NCBI RefSeq assembly: GCF_037126465.1
Contig: NC_088201.1
Span: 64,316,879-64,380,878 of the forward strand
Origin: Ornithodoros turicata
Taxonomy: Eukaryota > Arthropoda > Arachnida > Ixodida > Argasidae
Direction: 5' to 3'
DNA: 64,000 nt
In this document: one piece after another, positions 33,907 to 44,341 of the stretch
How positions within the stretch are numbered: the stretch's first letter is position 1
Layout: every line of letters starts with the position of its first letter
Translations under genes and position numbers: made by a program
The notes under the pieces: model-generated
The model's database searches: none
Told to the model about the DNA's origin: nothing
What the model saw: the letters and a program-made list of their open reading frames with translations, nothing else

Positions 33907-36429
33907 GGGTTGTTTCATTTTAAATCGAACAAGGTGTGGAAGTCGCGCCTTCAAATTCAAACGAAGAAAATATATGTTGGAGGGGACCTCGGATAATATA
34001 ACAAGCGCCCTATGCGGAGTCCGTGCAGGCGATAGTTTTTGAGATGGAGAGGGGGAAATTCAGAAGCCTCTTGCGCGCGCTTTCATTTGTGCAGAGTTTG
34101 AGCGCTTCCGTTCGTTCCGATCCGTTTGTTTTCGAGATATAAGAGATGCACTAATACTTTTTCGTTTCAGAGAGAAGTCCACGGTCTCCATGTTGCTCAG
34201 CTTACACTTCACTGTGACGCACAGTGAATTAAAAAAAAATGTTGTAACTCTGCCCGAACGTCAGAAAAACCCAAAATTTCCCACTACGTACCTCCGTAAC
34301 GGTTGATCGCACGACACTGATATTGGTGTCGTTCGATAGCTCATGCAAGGCCCTTTCGTATGATGTCAGGTTTATATATGTCACGGATCTGTGTTTTTCT
34401 GGAAGCGTGTTCAAATGCGCAGGATATGCTACATTTGCAATATTTAACCTCGGTTATCTCAAAAATGCCACTTTCTTTTCTGATCATTTACGGTACATGA
34501 GTAGCTTGATACCTCTCCTTACATTGTCACAGAGATGTTTTTCATATTTTCCATCAGACGCGCGGCGATCCCCCCCCCCCCCCCCCCCCAGACACAGTTA
34601 GTGAGTGGCGGCCCATTCCTGCGCACGTCGTTTCCACGCATACATCCACGGTTTTACTGCGGGCCAAAAACCTTATCAGACTTCAATCCATTGTGCAGTA
34701 TTTAGCGTGATGTTGAACGAAAACGGTAAAGTGGGGTAGTTGCTAACTAGTACACATGGTTTAAGAAGACCAAAAGAGGCAAGAGGATGACGCTGAACTT
34801 CCAACTGGTCTTTGTTAGCATATACAATTCTTTAATACTTCTACCAGAACCAATCAAGGAGCCTATTTCTTATCATATATATTATCCTTATCCTATATCT
34901 TATCTGCGTGGGCCATAATCACAGATGCTAGGAATGTTGCTTCTTCCTGCGGAAGGTTGATTGAAGCACAGCTCACGCAGTTTTCAGTTCCAAGTTGTTC
35001 GATGATGAGTGCCTATATTATATCTTTATTATTGTTCTGTCAAACATGGGAGTGAAACCAGACCTGCTGCAATGAACGGAAAGGTGACTCGACGGAGAGC
35101 CTTGTAACGAACGCTGCGCGCTCCCTCAGTCCATGGTCACCATATTCCTAAATACACCACGCGCTGGGACTACGTAAGGACTAAGGTCTATTCGATAAGT
35201 TTTTTAGCCCACAGTAAAACCGTTTCATGGGGTGAAACGCTTTGACGCACGAGTGGAAACGACCGGCGCAGGGAAAAGCCGCCACTCCCGAACACTGTCT
35301 CGGGGGAAAAAAAAAATATCTGCGCGTCGCAGGCGCAAAAAAAATGAAAAATATCTCTGTGACAATGTAAAGGAGAGGTATGAAGCAACACCTCCTAGAC
35401 AGTAGAAGGCCTGCGCACTGCCTAACTCACGGAGGGTGAGCTTTGCGAGCTGCTTCGAGCTTATCTCTTGTTCGCTCTTTCATTGACGTCATAGCAGCAT
35501 CCTCAGCAGGCCTTCTGCTATCTATGAGGTGTTGTATGAAGCTACTCAGGTGCCGAAAATTATCAGAAAGAAAATGGCATTTTTCATATAACCGAGGTCA
35601 AATATGGAGAATGTGAGCATACCTTGCGCATTTGAACGCACTTGTCAGCGCTTGTCAAATTCATAGTGAGCAGTGAGATGGAATCTGTATTTTAGGACCG
35701 CATGCATGTCGTCGAGTTCCCCGTTGCAGTTTTGTTTCTTGCACTTCAGCTCACTTGTAGGGGATGTAGCTACGCATATGCACGTACAGTTCGGTGATTG
35801 GGAGGGGTGATGTGTTTCTATTTTTAGCTTTTCACCTTTTCTTTTCTTTCTCCTTTTCTCCTTTTCTTTCTCCTTGTGGGAGTAGCAGAATTCGTCAGTG
35901 ACGAATTCAATATCTTCCGGGTTTTTTTCTATAATCAAACTCAACTCACTGAACGCACTTCCATGAAACCGCACATCAGTGATATAAGTAAACCTGATAT
36001 CGTACGAACGGGTCTTTCACGAGCTATCGAATGATACTAATCTTGGTGTCGTGTAACTAGATACGTAGTGGCGAATTTTGGGTTTTTCTGACGTTCGGGC
36101 CGAGTTTTCAATTTTTTATAAAATCAACTGAGTCCTAGCGAAGTGTAAGCTGAGCAACATAGAGACAGTAGACTTCTCGCTTCGATGAAAAAGAATTTAT
36201 CTTCTATATCGAAAACCAACGGATTAGGAAGCGCTCAAACTCGGCACAGAAGAAAATGCGTGCAAGAAGCTTCTGAATTTCTCCCTCTCCACCTCGAAAA
36301 CTATCGCCTGCACAGGCTCCGCATAGGGCGCTTTTTATATTATCTGAGGTCCCCTCCAACATTTTTTTTTTTTTCGTTTGGACTTGGACACGACTTCCGC
36401 ACATTGTTCGATTTAAAATGAAACTACCC
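33907..36429. mobile_element. 2.5-kb foldback element with very long inverted arms
   Basis: Outermost ends are GGGTTGTTTCATTTTAAATC and, inverted, GGGTAGTTTCATTTTAAATC. Complementarity runs inward for roughly 780 bp on the left (to about 34690), matching 35200-36429 on the right. The right arm is lengthened by two extra segments: a nested element at 35387-35534 and a stretch at about 35645-35970. A C20 tract (34570-34589) sits in the left arm. No transposase is visible in the centre (34700-35190). Long arms recall Mutator-type or foldback elements, but no target duplication was found. It ends only about 225 bp before exon 4. Confidence 0.85.
35387..35534. mobile_element. Nested small inverted-repeat element in the foldback arm
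   Basis: CAACACCTCCTAGACAGTAG then AAGGCCTGC is inverted at the right as GCAGGCCTTCTGCTATCTAT then GAGGTGTTG. It is flanked on both sides by TATGAAG, a 7-8 bp target duplication. The opposite arm of the host foldback (near 34498-34520) has the uninterrupted sequence, giving an internal empty-site control. Non-coding, 148 bp, with a duplication length fitting hAT. Confidence 0.88.
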
Positions 36430-36653
36430 TCAAGCCTCTGCGATCATGATAGGAAGAATTATCTATTAGGTGTTTGGCCTCGTCGTGAACATTGGATGTG
36501 TTGTGCCTTTTATGTCCCTCCCTTCTACGAATGTCACTTACTACAGTTACATTGGTGGAAAACTCGTGGAACGATGACGACAATAATGATGGCGATGATG
36601 AGCGCGTTCACGAAGGCACCCAGAGTTTCAAGTTCGATTCTTTTGTTTCACAG

Positions 36654-36728
36654 GTCTTCGCTATCATGAACGGATGCCTGTACCTGGTTGGTGCCTTCAT
36701 GTCCTTCCGCATCTTCCGTCAGGGCTAA
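36654..36728 (+). CDS. MARVEL-like tetraspan protein 1, exon 4 (C-terminus)
   Basis: Follows a strong acceptor (TTTTGTTTCACAG) and runs to TAA at 36726-36728. It encodes the fourth span and tail VFAIMNGCLYLVGAFMSFRI plus FRQG. It matches in position and character the last exon of the paralogue (54357-54428), which also starts with V and codes a final span ending in FR. The tail is short, with two arginines on the cytosolic side as expected for four spans with both ends inside. Confidence 0.85.
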   Translation, partial: VFAIMNGCLYLVGAFMSFRIFRQG

Positions 36729-38749
36729 ACACCAAAATCAACCGTCCAGCCCGCTGAGGAAGTTTGGCGAGAAATGCTGCCTTTATGTGACACTCTTTCT
36801 ACTAATGCCATGTACTTTCAACTGCAATGTTGCACCGCATGTTCGTTGTGTACTGTACACTAGAATCACCGAATAAGCTTCGTTCCAGTCACCCCGTCAC
36901 TGTGGTGCTCGCGGAAGCGTTCGACGCCATTTTGTTTCCGCACGCTCTATACGCCGCCCTCTATGGTGGTACCCACGCGGTGAATCGACTGATGTACCCT
37001 GACAGTTTTGCGATGCGACCGGTAGATCCACCATACGCGGCGTAAGGTATAGTTCGAAGAAAAATGACAAAAACTGCTTTCGTGTTCCTGGATGACGGTA
37101 CTGTGACTCGAAGGTTATTTTGCCACTTTGCTGTAAGCGTAGACGTGCCTTTGGTGTGACATATGCAGGCTTTCTGACGCAGTGCGATATGTTTCGTGAC
37201 TAAGTGTGTCTACGTTCTGTGGCGCTCAGGTATACTTAAGAGATTGCTGGTACGCGACGTAGGTGACGTACTCCGGTGCACAGTTGTGTCTGTTTAATGT
37301 CTCATTGTTGTATTGGTGTCGATAGTCCTAAAGCTGGTTCGCATGGTGCTGATGGGGCTGTCCAGTTGGCAATGAAAGAGGTAGGTAGCACTGTAGTAGC
37401 AACTTTCTACTCGACGTCAGGTCGGTTACTGTGATTCTTACCGCGAAAACCAACCTCTGCAAGAAATTCGAAGCGAGCCTGATATTGTAAGGTAACTGCC
37501 ATCTATTGGCACAAGATGAAATTTACGCGTGCGTCGTCGGAGTCTTTTATTTTGACTTCTCCTAAATAACGATTCTTGATTATGAGGCTTATATCAAGAA
37601 GTCTCCACTTTCAAAGAACAGATTCCCCCCCCCCCCCCCCCCTCTGTTACCTTCTAGCGCCATCATTCATCGCCATTGCGCTGCGTCTGTTGCTTTTGCG
37701 CCTCATTATTTTGTGTGAGGTTTGAATCATGTCATAACTGTAGGTTCCTCCTTAGTGTTGTCCGTTAGTTGTGATCTCTTAGATGCTGCTCCATCGTGAA
37801 CTTTCACCAATATTCAGGAACTGCCTGTTTTGAGTGGCATTTATTTTTGCTGAGAAAATAGTGACGATACACCCGTGCTATAATGAGGGACTTCTGGTAA
37901 CACGACATCCAAAGTTATAAGGTCATGTGTCTGTTTTTTTGGATGTGCAGCAATTGCAGATAAACAGCTAGTGGAGTTTTTTTTTTTTTATGCCTCTCAC
38001 ACAGTTATGAAACGTGGTTATAATATGCCAAGCAGGATCTTTTTTTTTTACATCCGTCGAAGAATATATTTGAATATCAACAATACACTTTCGTAACGAC
38101 GCACTTTCTCTGTTATTCTTTAATTGATAGATGCATGTCTGTATGTATGTTTGATATTTTGCCGAGCCAAAGACGGTCATAGCATTTTTTTCTTCCCTTT
38201 CAATGATGCAATAGCCCTTTGCAAAATATTAGTGCTAATTTTGATCCACAAGATAGGGATCGCACGCTGTAAAAAGAACACTGCTGCTGCAACTACAAAC
38301 GTTTGACCACTGCACTATTGTGCACAACCACTCGAGTTAAACTTACCATTGCATGAAGGAACACTTCAGCGTGCCTTGAACGTATGCCTAAGGTTTAATG
38401 GCTGCCAAAAGATATTTCGTACGACCGCTTTCGGACAAACGGTGTCATTACCAGCGTTCAATAAGTGCCTCGGCGCGCAGTGTCACTTTTCACGTCTTAA
38501 AGAAGGTACAATCCACGGGAGATTATTGCTCGAATATTGTGGCATGACAGCGAGACATTTTGATGATCCTTCATCAATTGCATTATCTTGCTTGGAGATG
38601 ACGTCCATCATTGTTGAAAATCATAACTACAGCCATGAAACAACACCATTATTTTGTGTACGTGCTGTCGCTGCATATATTTATAACGCTATAGCAATCT
38701 CATTAGTTTTCAGTCCGGAATGCGATTTGTAGTGGCATTTTATGGCTTC
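36729..38749 (+). other. Probable gene 1 3' UTR
   Basis: Non-coding downstream sequence up to the first good AATAAA. Contains a C18 tract (37625-37642) and T runs near 37979 and 38041. A 127-codon frame at 38349-38732 ends just before the signal but has no recognised motif. The UTR assignment is positional only. Confidence 0.4.
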
Positions 38750-38755
38750 AATAAA
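38750..38755 (+). terminator. Candidate polyadenylation signal of gene 1
   Basis: Canonical AATAAA. No closer canonical signal was noticed after the stop at 36728, so a 3' UTR of about 2 kb is implied. Confidence 0.4.
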
Positions 38756-38859
38756 TTATTATTCACAGAATCGTTGTCCAATTACTGACTTATCCTCACC
38801 TACTCGAGGTGAGGGAAAATCTCGCCTTGCCAGAATTCGAGAGCCCTCATCTAAAGCAG

Positions 38860-39170
38860 GGCCCGCTTGCACGAACATTGAGGAGATTCTTCAGTAGCAT
38901 CCTCAGAAAATATTTGATAGCATATAGTGAAGGTATGGAAAGCGAACCCAAACCTGGGTGAACGTGACTGAGATCGTGCAAGATGGACTCCGAAGATGAA
39001 TCTGACGTTATAGCATGGAAGACTAAGTAAGATGAAGCTGTAAGCATAAAGATTTCGGTGATTAGGGTTGCGTGTCTAAACTGCATTGGGACTTTAACGC
39101 TGGCTCCGGTGCCGTTAAGGTTTGCGTCGTTTCGACCCGTCTCGCCTTGGGACACGACGTTAAAGTGGAC
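38860..39170 (+). repeat. Dispersed repeat related to 43072-43228
   Basis: Starts with GCCCGCTTGCACGAACATTG then AGGAG, matching the inverted ends of the element at 43072-43228. Only one end is recognised here, so the right boundary is a guess. Confidence 0.4.
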
Positions 39171-39509
39171 GCGATAGCTCGTCCCAAGTTACGTAGTGTT
39201 TTTTTTTTTTATTCGTTCCAGATTTTTTTACAGATAAACTGAGAGCAGCAAATATTTTAAGAAAAATCTTCTCGGGAACCGCACCGCAAAGGATACTGTC
39301 CCGATGACCATCTTATAGACCGCGCAATCAAAAGACACGGCCCGTCCGAGGGCGGGGCAGCAAAGATGCCGTTTGTGCGAGAAGTGCGAAGTTCTGGTTT
39401 CGGCTTTGCATAGCGAAATTTGGCAGTTTATATCTCGAGGTACATTAGCTTCTCAGTGTGTTCAATAGGGACGATGGATGATGATGACTGGTTCCAATTC
39501 TGCTATCTC

Positions 39510-39705
39510 ACATTTCAGAGAAAACATCTAATTAATAAGTTAATGAATTTTAGCTAATAAGTCGTCCAGTAGTCGCGTACACTGTCCTACGAGATATCAG
39601 CCTGGCCGCATAACCCGCCTGCCAAAATGGCGTCAGCGCTGCTCTCACAGCTTTTTTTAATAAAAAAAAATTCAACGAATAAAAAACACACACCCTGTAT
39701 TAAAG
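39510..39705 (+). repeat. Dispersed repeat family C, copy 3
   Basis: CATCTAATTAATAAGTTAAT, then GTACACTGTCC..., ending ACACACCCTGTATT. Related to 9925-10105 and 21370-21565. Confidence 0.5.
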
Positions 39706-40065
39706 ACTGCTATTCACACCTGTATGAACCAGAATTTCAAGTTTTACAGTAAACTAGACCTGTAATAGACGCGTATAAAGGTACCCACTGCAGACGCCGA
39801 AACTCAACCGACTGTGGCACCACTGTAACGCTCACCGGATGAATTTATTGACCTCCGGGATACATTATTATAGGATAAACGCCTGTAAACTGTTTAAAGA
39901 CAGAAAAGCCCCGAACACCATCACACACGCGTTACATGTCATGCCGCCAATGGGAAGGCACCTCCGCTAGTGAGGTTGCGGGGTGCTACCGCGGGAGATG
40001 TCACGTGCTTATGGAGCCAATAGGAGTCTTTCGCCCCTCAGACGTCAGAGGAAATTGCACAAGTT

Positions 40066-41017
40066 CAACATAAGAGTAGCCATGGGGAATGATAAGTTAT
40101 AAGTAAATTAAAAAAAAAAAAGATAAATTGAATTCGGCACCCGACCAGTTCTGCAAAAAAAAAAAAAAAAAAGAGAAAACTGCAAATTAAAAAAAAGAAC
40201 AGAAATGCGTCGTAACACACACACTCACCAAAACGTAGTCTCGCGGCCACAATTACATACAAGGCGATAACACGTGCGCAACGTCACACGACAGCGCAAT
40301 AGCAACAACAAAGATACGGTACAGCGGCAACAATCACAACATCACACACCGACAGTGCACAAAACCTAATAAACGGATTCCAAAGAACACTGTGCAATAA
40401 AATTCACAAGCGCAGTCGGAGCTGTATCCCTCTTTCTGAAGGGCCAAACACATAACACCTGTGCAATGTCAAAAGGTCTACCGTCCAGTCGGTTGAGAGC
40501 GGCCTTCAATGATGAACGTTGGGTGGCATATTCTGTTACAGTGGATAAGAACGTGTTCTGTGTCCTCCGCAACGGCGCACGTTAAGTAGTTCGCAGAGTT
40601 GGCCCTCCCCATTTTGTGAAGAAACTGACGCTCGTACGGCACGTTTAATCCAAATCGGTGAAGAAGAGACTGCACCGGGCGAGTAAGGCTTTGTGGGACA
40701 CTGAACTTCAACTCCGGATCTATTCGGCGAAGATGGGGAACGAGATTAGCCGTGAGACACGCGGAAGGCGCTGGATCCTGACGGGACTCCAGTATCCAGG
40801 ACTATGAGCGGTGTACAGATGGACCGAGGACAGCAGGAAGAAGTGGGGATAGCTAGCGTCTTGGGCCGACTTCAGGGGGAACTGTGCCGACATTCGTCTG
40901 GAAAGTCTTCGGAAAACCCAGGGAAAACCTCAGAGAGCACAGCCGGTGGTAGGATTCGAACTCACCAGCTCCCAGTCTTCAGCACCACCTTGGCTACCAC
41001 CAACGAGCGGGACACGC
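40066..41017 (-). repeat. tRNA-derived SINE, second copy, split by a LINE insertion
   Basis: The body at 40733-41017 matches the SINE at 685-1003, including the B box (GTGAGTTCGAATCC on the minus strand), but the A-box half of the head is missing. The tail piece (TAAGAGTAGCCATGGGGAAT) is found on the other side of the LINE, at 40071-40090. In the first copy the two pieces are contiguous (TAAGAGTAGCCACGGGGAAC at 672-691). Confidence 0.75.
40093..40732 (-). mobile_element. 5'-truncated LINE 3' end inserted in the SINE
   Basis: The minus-strand translation gives LRRIDPELKFSVPQSL, a LLHRFGLNVPY block and a TCAVAEDTEHVLIHC block (a zinc-knuckle remnant whose first Cys is replaced by Tyr). After one frameshift comes LDGRPFDIAQVLCVWPF to the end. 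These are the C-terminal blocks of the RNase H-type LINEs at 50101 and 60440. ATGGGGAAYGA flanks it (40082-40092 and 40733-40743), a plausible 11-bp target duplication. Confidence 0.75.
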
Positions 41018-42120
41018 TACAGGGAGACTTCGATACGATCTTTGAAAAAAAATTGTTGAACGACGCTTGGTACACATTGGGCCCCAAATACCGGCTATGG
41101 GCATGATTTCCCTCTTAAGCGATGTAATATGCAGAAATATCAGTTAATCTAAACCGAAACAACAGTCGGGAAGGAGGAAGCCAAAACTTCCTTTTCTCAG
41201 AGCGCTCGCAGGAAGCCGATGCATGACATCACCGGGTATGTAGAAGCAGCAGAAGCACGCGCGTGTCGCGGCTGGTCATAGCGCTTTAGGAGCAGTGTTC
41301 CGTCATGGGTTCAGGCCATTACGACTCTGTATCCTATTCGTCTGACTCAGACGAGGCGACGAAGTTTCCTCGGAGCCACCGTTGGACGCGGACATCGACA
41401 TCCGTGTTGCACGTGGGGAATCTTCCCTCAGAGCCTCATCTACAATTTACTACATAGTTTTAGTTCCATCAGACTTGTGTCGATTATCAAAGGAGGCAAT
41501 ATCCGCACCACTTTGTATATTCTTACCTCTTTGAGTCTTCTTTTTGAGTGGGCGCCTCGTTGGGTTAGCATAGGAGCACCCGAGCGTAGGAACAGCGTGG
41601 CTCGGCAACACTTTTCGTTCTTGGAAGACAAATAGCTGGTGGTGCATCAGACGTGCTCTGATGTCGAGCATTTCAGATTCGAAATGGTCGGAACATATTT
41701 TTCGCTGTGTCAATCATTCCAATCATTCCAGTCTTTCGGAGCACTGCCTCCCACTCACAGCGACGCGATTTTCATCTCTCCAGAAGCGAAGACAAGCAAC
41801 ACCCGACGTAGAAATCGACTTGTTGCCGCAAGTTTTGATGAGACACCTCGCACTACCTTTCTTATCACTAATTGTTGCAAAAGAAAAAAAAAACGATAAA
41901 ACTACAATGCGTTGAGTGCACACAAGCACAGATCAAACGGACGCACGTATACCCAGTGATGCAGTACGACCGCCCAGTGTTGCTTGCACGTTGTCATCTG
42001 AACGCGTCATCTGAAGGGACACGTCAACCACTCTCTCTCACTCATCCCCCTTTCACTCTTACATTTTTCTCACTCATACACACAAACATACGACGGGATC
42101 GACGCAAGCTTGAGCAAGAG
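41018..42120. other. Intergenic, nothing recognised
   Basis: No gene or repeat family recognised. Confidence 0.35.
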
Positions 42121-42125
42121 GCTTT

Positions 42126-42179
42126 GTATGTATTTGTCCTTTCTATGTTGTTCCAGCCTCAGAACATCAGTTCTCTCAT
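42126..42179 (+). repeat. SINE tail fragment (as at 55180-55235)
   Basis: TTTCTATGTTGTTCCAGCCT then CAGAACATCAGTTCTCTC matches the stretch downstream of the tRNA-like repeat at 55018-55153 (TTCTATGTTGTTCAAGCCTC then AGAACATCAATTTCTC). Here the tRNA head is absent. Confidence 0.55.
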
Positions 42180-42187
42180 GTACATTA

Positions 42188-42255
42188 CCTAGGTTTGCCC
42201 TGAACTAGAGTATTCATCTTCCATATGGGACCCACCAAGCCTCGGGACGGTTTTT
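42188..42255 (+). mobile_element. Short LINE RT fragment
   Basis: Translates as VCPELEYSSSIWDPP, the post-catalytic LVRPxLEYxSxxWDP block of CR1/Jockey-type reverse transcriptases. About 70 bp are recognisable. Confidence 0.6.
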
Positions 42256-42406
42256 GTTGACTGGAGACCAGGAATCTCGCAGGAACCCGACCCAGTACAT
42301 AAAGGGGACAAAGAGCTGTAGGCAGGGGCTTGAAATGTGGGGTTTCCGGGCAGTATCGTATCGAGTTTGGTGTATCCTCGATCGCGATCGGGTACGGATT
42401 GAGCGA

Positions 42407-42563
42407 GCCCCCAAGAAGCACAATGTACCGAAAGTCGAGTGCAATGGGGGTGGACGGGTAGGTGGAAGGCCTTGAATTGACTCGTGAAACTAAAGACAAG
42501 TGATAAGACATGTACCGTCCACCCCTACTGTACTCGACTTTCAGTACATTGTGCTGCTTGGGC
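42407..42563. repeat. Inverted repeat with ~53-bp arms
   Basis: AGAAGCACAATGTACCGAAA (42414 onward) and the following GTCGAGTGCAATGGGGGTGG pair with the complement at 42511-42563, around a 50-base spacer. A foldback-type or MITE remnant. Confidence 0.75.
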
Positions 42564-42793
42564 CACTCTAGATGCGTCGGTGTGCCAGCAGGAGTGTGTA
42601 ATGCCTCAGTGATTCAGCCACTCGGAGGGCCGCTATGTAGGTGCCTCTTTCAGTTCAACGTTGCTCGCGGTTACACCGAGTCGGAGCCTCACACCTTTCG
42701 CAAGAACTGGTTGCAAGGTTACCTCTGACACTGAGCATTTGCCGGAAAGTACAGGCACGTGATATGCAACTATATGACGCACCAACGACGAAT

Positions 42794-42920
42794 GGGGTGG
42801 GGGGGGGGGATATATTTATTAGACGAAAGAGAAAAAAATGGGGGAAAGGTCAGCCAAACGGGACGTCGAACTGCGAACTGCTATTTCGCAACAAAAAGAA
42901 AATTAATTGGCCGAACAGGG
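42794..42920 (+). repeat. Dispersed repeat family D, copy 2
   Basis: GGGGGATATATTTATTAGAC, an A run, GGAAAGGTCAGCCAAACGGG. Same layout as 20621-20745. It generates overlapping spurious frames at 42641-43175. Confidence 0.5.
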
Positions 42921-42965
42921 CCAAACACGGATCTTCAGTTATTATTTTTTCGTCCGCGGCGTCTT

Positions 42966-43036
42966 TTTTGTGCGTTTGCTGCCCAAGCTCAAGTTGTTTT
43001 CATCATGGATCTCATCCACCAGCTTGCCTATATGTC
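42966..43036 (+). repeat. Dispersed repeat family A, copy 4
   Basis: TTTCATCATGGATCTCATCC then ACCAGCTTGCC, the clearest version of the family A core. Confidence 0.6.
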
Positions 43037-43071
43037 TACGCCATCTTATAGACACATTGGTTCGTGTATCA

Positions 43072-43228
43072 GGGCGCGCTTGCATGAACGTTCAGACAAT
43101 TCCTCAGTGTTGCCCGCGGTACCTTCGGTAGTGCTTTCTGCACAGGGTACTGTCCTCGGCGCTTCTCTTTCTTAGAGCACTGGCAAAGATACTGAGGGCA
43201 GCTCTGAGGAGTAGCCTCAACGTTCGTG
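43072..43228. mobile_element. Short MITE with GCGGGCTTGCAYGAACGTT-type ends
   Basis: GCGCGCTTGCATGAACGTTC then AGACAATTCCTCAGTGTTGC is inverted at the right (AGCCCGCTTGCACGAACGTT then GAGGCTACTCCTCAGAGCTGC). About 157 bp. A related single end is at 38863. Confidence 0.6.
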
Positions 43229-44173
43229 CAAGCGGGCTCAGATCGTTCTTTGGGAGTCTTCCCCTGTGCATTCCAAGACAGAGTACGACCCACCGTGACC
43301 CCCACAATCCGATGATGGGACACTCTCGTTAAAACTTCCCCGGTCAGATTCAGTTTCGAGTGGGGAAGGAGTTTACGGGTGAATGGAAGAAAGACGGTAT
43401 TTTCTCGGAAAATTTTCATACCTGCTCGCGCGGGGTACACGACAAGCTTGCCGATTGCTTCCCGGGTGTCACTGATACCGCACCGTTCCGTACCACCTGA
43501 CAGTCTCGCTGGGCGATGTGGAAATTAGCCGCACAGTCCACAGCTCCTCTAATGAAGCTTTTCATTATATTATGCGCGCAAGCTTCGTGTGCCCACGCAT
43601 TACAAATCTGGCATTTGCTCCGTGTTTCCTTTGGGCTGCGGCTCCAAAGAATTAGATCCTCAATAAGTAACACCTTCTTGACCTTTCGAGTATGAATGAA
43701 TAAATAAATAAAACGAAGCGGAAACACAACGGTACTTCTTCATTTCGACAGCCCACCACGCGTACGCCACATAAAAAAAAGCCGGCGAAACACCGCCGCG
43801 TGTATAATGTCCCGGACTACCTCATACTCACTGACGCCTTCCTTGAGACGCACACCACGTCACTTCAACTGGGTCCTATTTCCAGCGCTGGGTGCGCCGG
43901 GCGACACTAACCCTAAAATTGGCAAGTAACGCCGACTGTGGTTCCTGGCTTCGTGGAACTATTTTTTCACCTTCCTTCCCCCTTAAGATCTTTCCTCAGA
44001 GACATCTCACCGGTGCAATGTCCCGCCATGCGACTAGCGGCAGACAAACAAATGAAACAGACGCTGCTTAACAGGCGTGCGCTGCTGGTAGCAAAAGTGG
44101 AAGAACTCGACAAACGCACGGCACTACCGTTTTCCACATGCTGTTTTCTTCAGCGGTGGGTGCTTGTTTTCAG
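43229..44173. other. Region upstream of gene 2
   Basis: No gene or repeat family recognised. It may contain an untranslated first exon of gene 2: two acceptor-like sites (TTTTCTTCAG ending 44152 and GCTTGTTTTCAG ending 44173) precede the first coding exon. Confidence 0.35.
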
Positions 44174-44182
44174 GGACCTGTA

Positions 44183-44341
44183 ATGAATCGCGCTGTGGGA
44201 CGACCCACAGTGAGGACAGTGCCCGTCAATGTTCCCTTGCAGACAGTGGTCACGACGACCGGTGACAGTGGTGTGTGCTGCGGTTGTTTCAACTTCGGGA
44301 TATTCAATACGCGGGCTGGGATTTATAAACTCGTTGAAGTG
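44183..44341 (+). CDS. MARVEL-like tetraspan protein 2, first coding exon
   Basis: First recognisable coding exon of a gene with exons 44183-44341, 45554-45736, 46551-46691 and 54357-54428 (184 aa). The exon probably opens at an acceptor (TTGTTTTCAG) at 44173, so an upstream untranslated or short coding exon is likely; the ATG at 44183 is the first in frame after it. It encodes a basic, threonine/valine-rich N-terminus with a CCGC cysteine cluster, then IYKLVEV leading into span 1, and ends at GTGAGT in phase 0. The cysteine cluster before span 1 parallels the DDCC of gene 1. Spans lie about at residues 48-68, 73-99, 115-135 and 162-178. Likely a MARVEL/singles-bar-type protein, judged by topology. 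Confidence 0.75.

Noticed and set aside
36827..37045. 72-codon frame downstream of the gene 1 stop.
   Set aside because: Not joined by splice sites, starts after the stop codon in another frame and has no motif; treated as 3' UTR.
42641..43175. Two overlapping + frames of 136 and 138 codons.
   Set aside because: They cross dispersed repeats D and A in two different frames; repeat sequence, not a gene.
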